DNA from: Candidatus Omnitrophota bacterium
GTDB lineage: Bacteria > Omnitrophota > Omnitrophia > Omnitrophales > Aquincolibacteriaceae
NCBI GenBank assembly: GCA_023247135.1
Contig: JAHFHB010000090.1
Location: forward strand, 1 to 7,387
Direction of reading: 5' to 3'
DNA: 7,387 nt
Position 1 is the stretch's first letter; each line of letters begins with the position of its first letter. Made by a program: the position numbers and the translations under genes. Of this stretch, positions 1 to 6,141 are shown in pieces. The notes under the pieces were generated by a model, which saw only the letters and a list, made by a program, of their open reading frames with translations, was not told the origin of the DNA and ran no database searches.

Positions 1-1856
1 GCAAAAAATCGGATCAGATCCGGGAAGGCGTCATTCAGATCCAGGACGGTTGTTTGACCAGCTGCTATGAAGAAGACCCCGGGTACAAGTTGACCGCCAA
101 AAAAATGACGATCAAGACCGGCGACAAGATGATTGCGCGGAACGTGACGCTTTACATTTTGGACAAGCCCGTTTTCTGGTTTCCGTATCTGGTTGTTCCG
201 CTGAATTACCGCAACGCGCCTTTGGCGGTGAATCCCGGCTACAGCTCCGAAATGGGGGCTTACGTGCTGACTTCGGTGGGGTACGGGATCAACGAGCATT
301 TGACGGGAAAAGTTTTGGCCGATTGGCGTTCGCTGCGCGGGGTTGGCGGCGGCGCGATTCTGGACTACGATTACGGGAGTATTTTTCAAGGACAAATCAC
401 CGGCTATCTCACGCAGGATAAAAGAGCTCCGACCCCCGGCAATGAAAACCCGTTTGAAAGCCGTGAAGACCGGACGCGCGGCCGTCTTACCGTGCGGCAC
501 CGCACCAACTTCGACGACAACACGCACATCATCGCCCGCTACCACAATGCGTCCGATGAATACGTGCTGCGCGATTTTTTCCACAAGGAAGAACGCATCG
601 AAACTGAACAGCATTCTTTCGTGGCCTTGACGCATAACACCGAACATTACGGCCTGCTGGTGGATGCCTCCAAGAAAATAAACGATTATGAAGCGATGGT
701 GGAGAAACTGCCCGAAGTGCGCCTGGATTGGCGCAACCAGCCGTTTCTCAGGGACGGTCTTTTTTATGAATCCCGTTCGAGTTTTGCGAATGTGGCCAAT
801 CTCTACGGACGCTCGACGAAGGTTGAAGATGTGTCGCGGTTTGATACCCGGCACATCTGGACGGCTCCGCTGAAATGGAACGAGCTCAAGTTCACGCCCT
901 ACCTCGGAAGCCGGGGAACCTACTTCAGCCGCCTCAGGGACTCGCAGGATTCTGATACCCGTTTGGCGTTTGAATACGGCGCCGACCTGCGCACGCAGGC
1001 CTATAAAACGTACTCGCTTGAATTTAACAAACTTGGAATCGAGGTCAATAATCTGCGGCATGTGGTGGAGCCCAGCGTGGCGCTGAATTCGGTTCACTCG
1101 ACGCTCGGCAATTACAACCTTCAGCAGTTTGACACGGTGGATAAACTGGACGACCCGGATGTGGTCACGCTGGGCCTTGAAAACCGGCTGCAGACCAAGC
1201 GCGTGGTCAACGGCAAAATGCAGCGTGTCGACATTGTTAGCCTGAACACGTTCCTGATTTTCGACAGTCATCCGGAGGGGGCCAAGGATCACGCGAATTT
1301 TACGTCTTTCGCCCCCGAGCTGGTGCTGCGGCCGTACAACTGGCTGCAGTATCAGGCGCGGGCGAATTTTGACGCGCAGCGTTCGGAACTGCAGGTCTTT
1401 AATGAAGATTTGATCGTAAGGCTGGCGCGCGCGCGCTTTTTGTTCGGACACCGCTATGTCAAGGACCCGGCGGCGGTTTCCTCGGCGGGGATTATCGACA
1501 CCAGCCATCTGGTTTTGTTCGAAGCCAGTTACCAGTTGAGTAAAATCTGGCGTTTGGGCGGGTACGTGCGCTTTGATGCCGGCGATAAAAAACTGGAGCA
1601 GTGGCAGATTGTGGCCACGCGTGAACTGGGCTGCCAATGGGTTCTTGACCTGGGCTACAGTGTGAGCAGTTCGGCCATCAGTGCGTCGAATAAAGAAATT
1701 TTTGCGAATCTGAGAATGCGCGGGTTTCCGCGGTACGATTTGAGGACGGGCTCGCGCGCGACTTTCTCGGAGCCGCGCATCGGTGAAACCGTGGCGGGTG
1801 CCAATGAATACGGCGCGGCCGATGCGCCGGAATATTACTTCAATCCCTATCAGTAA
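1..1856 (+). CDS. lptD: LPS-assembly outer-membrane protein LptD (OstA/Imp), 5'-truncated by window
   Basis: LptD is the outer-membrane beta-barrel that, with lipoprotein LptE, inserts LPS into the outer leaflet. The frame is open from base 3, so the gene begins before the window; the TTG at 54 lies inside the conserved region and is not the start. The visible part opens at the end of the periplasmic OstA/LptA-like jellyroll, with GCLTSCYEEDPGY (48-86) and then DKPVFWFPYL (162-191), the family's typical '.TSC...P' and 'PvfY.PY' block. The barrel domain follows, with alternating strand-like segments, the hallmark RHVVEP (1056-1073) and GLENRL (about 1173-1190). Cysteines are at 51, 63 and 1632 only; the last, in RELGCQW, sits where E. 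coli has Cys724/725, so an interdomain disulfide is plausible. The last strand-like segment ends at ANLRMRGF (about 1704-1727) and is followed by a 42-residue tail ending YYFNPYQ. About 617 residues are visible; the signal peptide and most of the jellyroll are missing. Family assignment is secure; topology is inferred. Confidence 0.93.
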   Translation, partial: KKSDQIREGVIQIQDGCLTSCYEEDPGYKLTAKKMTIKTGDKMIARNVTLYILDKPVFWFPYLVVPLNYRNAPLAVNPGYSSEMGAYVLTSVGYGINEHLTGKVLADWRSLRGVGGGAILDYDYGSIFQGQITGYLTQDKRAPTPGNENPFESREDRTRGRLTVRHRTNFDDNTHIIARYHNASDEYVLRDFFHKEERIETEQHSFVALTHNTEHYGLLVDASKKINDYEAMVEKLPEVRLDWRNQPFLRDGLFYESRSSFANVANLYGRSTKVEDVSRFDTRHIWTAPLKWNELKFTPYLGSRGTYFSRLRDSQDSDTRLAFEYGADLRTQAYKTYSLEFNKLGIEVNNLRHVVEPSVALNSVHSTLGNYNLQQFDTVDKLDDPDVVTLGLENRLQTKRVVNGKMQRVDIVSLNTFLIFDSHPEGAKDHANFTSFAPELVLRPYNWLQYQARANFDAQRSELQVFNEDLIVRLARARFLFGHRYVKDPAAVSSAGIIDTSHLVLFEASYQLSKIWRLGGYVRFDAGDKKLEQWQIVATRELGCQWVLDLGYSVSSSAISASNKEIFANLRMRGFPRYDLRTGSRATFSEPRIGETVAGANEYGAADAPEYYFNPYQ

Positions 1857-1859
1857 GGA
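1855..1859 (+). promoter_or_regulatory. Possible weak ribosome binding site for ugd
   Basis: AAGGA overlaps the lptD stop codon and lies 12 bases before the ugd ATG, somewhat longer than ideal spacing. It is the only purine-rich Shine-Dalgarno-like match in the 15-base gap, so ugd may rely partly on coupling to lptD translation. Confidence 0.4.
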
Positions 1860-1871
1860 TTTTCTGCGTTC

Positions 1872-3179
1872 ATGAAAATTGCGATTATCGGTTCCGGCTA
1901 TGTGGGTTTGGTGACGGGCACTTGTTTTGCGCATCTGGGGCACGCGGTCCTTTGTGTGGATAACAACAAGGACAAGCTGCGCCTTTTGAAGCAGGGGAAG
2001 TCCCCGATTTACGAGCCGGGCCTCGAGCAGATGATCCGGGAAAATGTGAAGGAAGGCCGCCTAAAGTTTACGGCATCCATCGCAGAGGCCGTGCGCAAAT
2101 GCGAGCTCCTGTTCATCAGCGTCAATACGCCGCCTAAGGAAAACGGGGAGGCCGATCTTTCTTTCATTGAAAACGTATCGCAGGAAATCGCCAGAAACCT
2201 CAAGAGCTACCGGTTGATCATCGAAAAGAGCACGGTGCCGGTTCAGACCGGGGAGTGGATTTATAAAACCATCCGCGCGCGCGCCAAACACTCTTTATTT
2301 GACGTGGCGTCAAACCCCGAGTTTCTGCGTGAGGGTTCGGCGGTGCATGATTTTCTCAAGCCGGACCGCATCGTCATCGGAGTTTCCAGCGCGCGCGCCG
2401 AAAAGCTTTTGCGTAAACTGTATGAACCGCTCAAAGCGCCGCTGGTCGTGACCAGCCTGGCCAGCGCGGGGTTGATCAAGCATGCGTCCAACTCCTTTTT
2501 GGCGACGAAGATTTCCTTTGTCAACATGCTGGCGCGCATTTGCGACGCGGCCGGAGCGGACATCGAGCAAGTGGCCCGGGGCATGGGGCTCGACCCGCGC
2601 ATCGGCGCCAGTTTTCTCAAGGCCGGCATCGGGTTCGGGGGATTCTGTTTTCCAAAGGATCTCTCCGCGTTTCTTAAAATGTCTGAGCGGCTGGGCATGC
2701 GCTTTGACCTGCTGCAGGAAGTGCTGGATATCAACGAGTCCCAGAAACAGTACTTTGTCCGCAAAATAGAACAGGCGGTCTGGAATTTGCGCGGCAAAAA
2801 AGTTGGCGTGCTCGGGCTGGCTTTTAAAGCCGACACCGATGACATGCGCTTTGCGCCGTCGATCGATATCATCGCCGCGTTGCAGAAAGAAGATGTGAAA
2901 ATCCAGGCTTACGATCCGCAGGCCGTCAGTAACGCCCGGAAAGTTTTAAGCGGGGTTCGTTTCGTGAAAAATCCTTACGAGGCCGCGCGCGGCGTGGATG
3001 CGCTGCTGGTGCTCACGGAGTGGAGTGAATTTCTCACGCTGGATTTCAAGCGTATCCGCAAAACGATGAACCGGGCGCTGATGCTTGATGGGCGCAACCT
3101 TTACAATCCGGCTGATATGAAGCGGCTGGGGTTTGAATACCATTCGGTCGGGCGCAGTGTTCCCGCGCAGCTGGCCTAG
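1872..3179 (+). CDS. ugd: UDP-glucose 6-dehydrogenase (UDP-glucuronate synthesis)
   Basis: This cytoplasmic enzyme oxidises UDP-glucose to UDP-glucuronate with two NAD+. At 435 residues it has the normal length for the UDP-glucose/GDP-mannose dehydrogenase family. The N-terminal Rossmann domain starts with IIGSGYVGLV (residues 5-14), followed by VNTPP (84-88), KSTVPVQTG (119-127) and NPEFLREG (148-155). The central domain has LIKHASNSFLATK (201-213), with Lys204 and Asn208 in the substrate site, and the catalytic Cys259 in GFGGFCFPKD (254-263). The C-terminal UDP-binding domain has GLAFKADTDDMR (315-326). The GSGYVG/GGxCxPKD pattern and overall register fit a UDP-glucose dehydrogenase better than the WbpA-type paralog encoded downstream. 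Variants from the common consensus are Gln126 after STVPV, Phe258 before the catalytic Cys and Phe327 after the conserved Arg326; no catalytic residue is lost. The gene lies 15 bases after lptD and 9 before rmlA. Its product is the substrate of the decarboxylase that begins at 7113. The ATG start is placed just before the first beta strand, as is usual. Confidence 0.93.
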   Translation: MKIAIIGSGYVGLVTGTCFAHLGHAVLCVDNNKDKLRLLKQGKSPIYEPGLEQMIRENVKEGRLKFTASIAEAVRKCELLFISVNTPPKENGEADLSFIENVSQEIARNLKSYRLIIEKSTVPVQTGEWIYKTIRARAKHSLFDVASNPEFLREGSAVHDFLKPDRIVIGVSSARAEKLLRKLYEPLKAPLVVTSLASAGLIKHASNSFLATKISFVNMLARICDAAGADIEQVARGMGLDPRIGASFLKAGIGFGGFCFPKDLSAFLKMSERLGMRFDLLQEVLDINESQKQYFVRKIEQAVWNLRGKKVGVLGLAFKADTDDMRFAPSIDIIAALQKEDVKIQAYDPQAVSNARKVLSGVRFVKNPYEAARGVDALLVLTEWSEFLTLDFKRIRKTMNRALMLDGRNLYNPADMKRLGFEYHSVGRSVPAQLA

Positions 3180-3182
3180 GAG
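3178..3182 (+). promoter_or_regulatory. Ribosome binding site of rmlA, overlapping the ugd stop
   Basis: AGGAG begins within the TAG stop codon of ugd and is 6 bases from the rmlA ATG, which is near-ideal spacing. It fixes the start at 3189 and implies that a ribosome terminating on ugd uncovers the site for rmlA. Confidence 0.75.
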
Positions 3183-3188
3183 ATTGAG

Positions 3189-3926
3189 ATGAAGGGTATT
3201 ATCCTTGCCGGCGGGCTCGGCTCCCGGCTTTATCCGCTGACCAAAATTACGAACAAGCACCTTTTGCCGGTTTACGACCGGCCCATGATTTATTATCCGA
3301 TCCAAACGCTGGTCCGGGCCGGTATCCGCGACGTCATGATTGTGACGGGCGGGAACTGGGCGGGCGATTTTTTAAGGCTGCTGGGCAACGGCAAGGACGT
3401 GGGGCTGGACCATATTCATTATGGCTACCAGGAGGGTGAGGGCGGGATTGCCGCCGCGCTTTCAATCGCCGAACATTTTGCCGAGGGGGATAAAGTCGCC
3501 GTGGTGCTTGGGGATAACATCATCGAAGATGACATCAGCCGCTCGGTGCAGAAATTTATGAAACAGCCTGAAGGAGCGCGCATTCTGCTGAAAAAAGTTC
3601 CCGATCCGGAACGCTTCGGCGTGGCCGCCTTGAACGGAAAAAAAATCAGCGCCATCGAAGAGAAACCCAAAAGACCCAAAAGCCATTATGCCGTGACCGG
3701 ATTTTATATGTACGATTCAAAAGTTTTTGACATTATACGCACGCTCAAACCGTCCGGCCGGGGCGAACTGGAAATTACGGACGTGAACAATGCTTACCTG
3801 GCCAAGGGGCATTTAGGGTATGACTTTCTGCGCGGTTACTGGACGGATGCGGGGACTTTTGAATCCTTGTTCAGAGCGAATTCTCTGGTGGCCCGCAAGA
3901 AGCAGAAAACCAAAAAAGGCGTTTGA
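3189..3926 (+). CDS. rmlA: Glucose-1-phosphate thymidylyltransferase, short form (RmlA/RfbA)
   Basis: RmlA condenses dTTP and glucose-1-phosphate to dTDP-glucose, the first step to dTDP-L-rhamnose. The nucleotidyltransferase signature is GGLGSRLYPLT (residues 8-18), followed by KHLLPVYDRPMIYYPI (23-38). VVLGDN (105-110) holds the metal-binding Asp109. EEKP (157-160) supplies a substrate-contacting Lys, and the end of the fold has GELEITDVN (192-200) and the second metal Asp220 in WTDAGT. At 245 residues it is shorter than the roughly 290-residue enterobacterial RmlA and lacks the C-terminal allosteric-site extension, so it belongs to the compact lineage; feedback inhibition by dTDP-rhamnose may therefore differ, which is inference. 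It ends with a lysine-rich tail (ARKKQKTKKGV). A strong ribosome binding site precedes it, and its TGA stop directly abuts the TTG start of rmlD in the same frame. A UTP-using or other sugar-1-phosphate nucleotidyltransferase is the main alternative, but the DRPMIYYP segment favours RmlA. Confidence 0.9.
   Translation: MKGIILAGGLGSRLYPLTKITNKHLLPVYDRPMIYYPIQTLVRAGIRDVMIVTGGNWAGDFLRLLGNGKDVGLDHIHYGYQEGEGGIAAALSIAEHFAEGDKVAVVLGDNIIEDDISRSVQKFMKQPEGARILLKKVPDPERFGVAALNGKKISAIEEKPKRPKSHYAVTGFYMYDSKVFDIIRTLKPSGRGELEITDVNNAYLAKGHLGYDFLRGYWTDAGTFESLFRANSLVARKKQKTKKGV
3916..3919 (+). promoter_or_regulatory. Ribosome binding site supporting the TTG start of rmlD
   Basis: AAGG follows an A-rich stretch inside the last codons of rmlA, 7 bases before the TTG at 3927. 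With no other in-frame start upstream of the dinucleotide-binding motif, it supports TTG as the true initiation codon. Confidence 0.6.
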
Positions 3927-4823
3927 TTGAGGATTCTTATTACGGGTGCGGCCGGGATGCTGGGGCATGATTTGATCGACGCGCTCAAGCCCTACGATCT
4001 GAGCGGGGTCGGGCTGGGAGAAGGCAGCGGCCTCGGGATTCCGTATGAAACTGCGGATCTTTCAGAACAAGCCCTGGTGGATCAATGCTGGGATCGAATC
4101 CGGCCGGAGCTTGTTTTTCATCTGGCGGCGTTTACGAACGTGGATTTGTGCGAAACGGAACGCGATCTGGCCAGTCTGGCCAACACGAAAGCGGTGGAAT
4201 GTGTTGCCCGGGCGAGTAAGCGTCACCAGGCGCCGGTTGTTTTTTTCAGCACGGACTTTATTTTTGACGGATTTCAGGAGCGCGAGTACGTCGAAAGCGA
4301 CACTCCCAATCCTCTCAGCTATTACGGTGCGACCAAACGGGACGCCGAGGCCGCGCTGAAGGCCTGCGGCGGTCCGTATGTGACTTTCAGGATTTGCTGG
4401 CTGTACGGCGCGCGCGGACGTTCTTTTCCGGCCTCCATTTTGGCGCAGGCTGAAAAGGGCGCGCCTTTAAAAGTGGTGGCGGACCAAGTCGGACGGCCGA
4501 CTTATACCCGCGATGTCTGCAATGCCTTGAGCCGGCTTCTGTCGGCGGATGAGAAAATATTCCATCGGGTTGCGGGCGAAACGTTTCATCTTGCGAACGA
4601 CGGAACAGCCAGCTGGGCAGACTTTGCGGACGAAACGCTCCGTCTGGCGGGGTATTCCGTGAAAGTAGAACGAATCACGGCGGCGCAGCTAAACAGACCC
4701 GCGAAGCGTCCGGCCCATGCAGTGCTAAGCCTTGTGAAAACTCAAAAAATTTTAGGGCTGCGGCTGCGGCCCTGGCAGGCAGCGCTCGCCGATTTTATCC
4801 GCGAGCGTCAGAACAGCAAATAA
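3927..4823 (+). CDS. rmlD: dTDP-4-dehydrorhamnose reductase (RmlD/RfbD), TTG start
   Basis: RmlD reduces dTDP-4-keto-L-rhamnose to dTDP-L-rhamnose with NAD(P)H, the last step of that pathway. The 298-residue length and motifs fit: ILITGAAGMLGHDL (residues 3-16, GxxGxxG), FHLAAFTNVD (64-73), FSTDFIFDG (107-115), the YxxxK pair Tyr133/Lys137 in YYGATKRDAE, ADQVGRPTYTRDV (185-197) and RPAHAVL (261-267), a form of the RPxxSxL motif in which Ser is Ala. The start is TTG immediately after the rmlA TGA; the first in-frame ATG (3957) would remove the first strand and half of the nucleotide-binding loop, so TTG is preferred and AAGG lies 7 bases upstream. Adjacency to rmlA supports the RmlD call over other RmlD-like SDRs, although rmlB and rmlC are not in the window. 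A related reductase producing another 6-deoxyhexose cannot be excluded. Confidence 0.86.
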   Translation: MRILITGAAGMLGHDLIDALKPYDLSGVGLGEGSGLGIPYETADLSEQALVDQCWDRIRPELVFHLAAFTNVDLCETERDLASLANTKAVECVARASKRHQAPVVFFSTDFIFDGFQEREYVESDTPNPLSYYGATKRDAEAALKACGGPYVTFRICWLYGARGRSFPASILAQAEKGAPLKVVADQVGRPTYTRDVCNALSRLLSADEKIFHRVAGETFHLANDGTASWADFADETLRLAGYSVKVERITAAQLNRPAKRPAHAVLSLVKTQKILGLRLRPWQAALADFIRERQNSK

Positions 4824-4827
4824 ACGT

Positions 4828-6141
4828 ATGCAGACTTTCAAACAGAAATTACTTCAAAAAATTAAAAGCCGGAAAGCCAAGGTCGTGGTCGTCGGATTGG
4901 GCTATGTCGGCCTGCCGCTTGTCACGGAGTTTGCCGCCGAAGGCTTTGAAGCCATCGGCCTGGATCTGGATGAACGCAAGGTAAAAAGCATCCGGGCCGG
5001 CAAGTCGTACATTGAGGACGTGTCTTCAACCATCGTGAGCCGGCTTGTCAAAAAAGGCCGGCTGACGGCCGAGTCCGATCCGGATGTGCTCGGAGACGCG
5101 GATGTCGTGATCATCTGCGTTCCGACCCCCCTCAATCGTTCGCGCGATCCCGATATTTCCTTTATTCTTGCGGTGACGGCTGAAATTGAAAAACGGATTC
5201 ATCCCGGCCAATTAGTGGTGCTTGAAAGCACGACTTATCCAGGGACGACGGAGGAAGTCGTGCTCCCGTCCTTGTCCAGGAACGGGTTTGTAGTGGGTAA
5301 AGATTTTTTCCTGTGCTTTTCGCCGGAACGCGTGGATCCGGGCAACCCCGATTTCAAAACGCGCGACATCACGAAAGTGGTCGGCGGGGTGACGGCCGAT
5401 TGCGGCGAGGTCGGCGCGGCGCTTTATGGATCGATTATCCGCACCGTCGTGCGGGTCAGCTCCTCGCGCACGGCCGAAATGACCAAACTTCTTGAGAATA
5501 CGTTCCGTATCGTCAATATTGGGCTGGTCAATGAATTGGCGCGTGCGGCGGAAAGCCTGAATGTCAACATTTGGGAAGCCATCGATGCGGCCAAGACCAA
5601 ACCGTTCGGCTATATGCCGTTTTACCCCGGGCCGGGAATCGGGGGGCATTGCATTGGAATTGACCCGCTTTATCTTTCCTGGAAAGCGCGCATGCACGGG
5701 GCGGATCTGCATTTCATCGAGCTGGCGCGCCGCGTGAACGCCGAAATGCCGCATTACGTGGTTTCCCAGGCTGTCTACGCCCTGAACAAACATTCCGGCA
5801 AAGCCGTGCGGCGCTCAAAAATTCTGATTCTGGGAGTCACGTATAAAAAAGACGTGTCGGATACGCGCGAATCGCCGGCCCTGGATATCCTGCATGAGCT
5901 TAAAACGCTGGGCGCCCGGGTGGATTACCACGATCCTTACGAGGCGGAAATTCTTTCCGGGGATGAGAAGATGCGCTCGGTGCCCCTGACCGCAGCGGGG
6001 CTTCGGCGCTATGATTTGGTGATCCTGACGACGAATCACAGCTGCTTTGACAGAAAAATGCTGGTCAAAAACAGCCGCTTGATTTACGACACACGCAATT
6101 TTTTTAAAGGGATAAAAGCTGACAATATCGTGAGGCTTTAA
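4828..6141 (+). CDS. wbpA: UDP-N-acetyl-D-glucosamine 6-dehydrogenase (WbpA-type nucleotide-sugar dehydrogenase)
   Basis: The enzyme oxidises C6 of UDP-GlcNAc to UDP-GlcNAc-uronate with two NAD+, feeding O-antigen or capsule synthesis. The 437 residues contain VVVGLGYVGLPL (20-31), CVPTPL (97-102), LESTTYPGTTEE (132-143), FSPERVDPGN (164-173), MTKLLENTFRIVNIGLVNE (218-236, Lys220 and Asn224) and the catalytic Cys275 in PFYPGPGIGGHCIGIDP (264-280). GVTYKKDVSDTRESP (336-350) marks the UDP-binding domain. The segment before Cys, MPFYPGPGIGGHC, resembles Pseudomonas WbpA rather than the KPGLVGGHC form of the WbpO/TviB group, so GlcNAc is the preferred substrate call; UDP-GalNAc is the alternative. 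It is a distant paralog of the ugd product, distinguished by GGHC in place of GGFC. It starts 4 bases after rmlD with no clear ribosome binding site, suggesting translational coupling, and its TAA abuts the ATG of the epimerase in the same frame. Confidence 0.88.
   Translation: MQTFKQKLLQKIKSRKAKVVVVGLGYVGLPLVTEFAAEGFEAIGLDLDERKVKSIRAGKSYIEDVSSTIVSRLVKKGRLTAESDPDVLGDADVVIICVPTPLNRSRDPDISFILAVTAEIEKRIHPGQLVVLESTTYPGTTEEVVLPSLSRNGFVVGKDFFLCFSPERVDPGNPDFKTRDITKVVGGVTADCGEVGAALYGSIIRTVVRVSSSRTAEMTKLLENTFRIVNIGLVNELARAAESLNVNIWEAIDAAKTKPFGYMPFYPGPGIGGHCIGIDPLYLSWKARMHGADLHFIELARRVNAEMPHYVVSQAVYALNKHSGKAVRRSKILILGVTYKKDVSDTRESPALDILHELKTLGARVDYHDPYEAEILSGDEKMRSVPLTAAGLRRYDLVILTTNHSCFDRKMLVKNSRLIYDTRNFFKGIKADNIVRL
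6131..6135 (+). promoter_or_regulatory. Ribosome binding site of the epimerase inside the end of wbpA
   Basis: TGAGG lies 6 bases before the ATG at 6142 and within the last wbpA codons. It supports this ATG, which directly follows the wbpA stop. Confidence 0.6.

Noticed and set aside
54..56. TTG as the start codon of lptD
   Set aside because: The frame is open back to base 3 and upstream codons encode conserved LptD sequence (GVIQIQDGC), so the gene starts before the window.
1425..1436. (GC)6 dinucleotide tract inside lptD, with a similar CG run at 2274-2284 in ugd
   Set aside because: The tracts encode ordinary Ala-Arg codons in conserved-length genes. The unit is two bases, tract length is modest, and nothing suggests phase variation.
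1857..1871. Possible promoter or terminator between lptD and ugd
   Set aside because: The gap is only 15 bases and contains no -10/-35 pair or hairpin with a T tract.
2261..2872. Long minus-strand open frame (203 codons) opposite ugd
   Set aside because: It lies wholly within a well-supported gene, has no recognisable domain, and is arginine/serine/proline-rich in the way antisense frames of GC-rich genes usually are.
3924..3926. TGA as a recoded sense codon joining rmlA and rmlD
   Set aside because: The epimerase also ends in TGA at an ATGA overlap, no gene has internal TGA, and rmlA is complete for the short family. The standard code is sufficient.
5212..5793. Long minus-strand open frame (193 codons) opposite wbpA
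   Set aside because: Composition (Arg, His, Asp rich) and complete overlap with conserved wbpA codons point to an antisense artefact.
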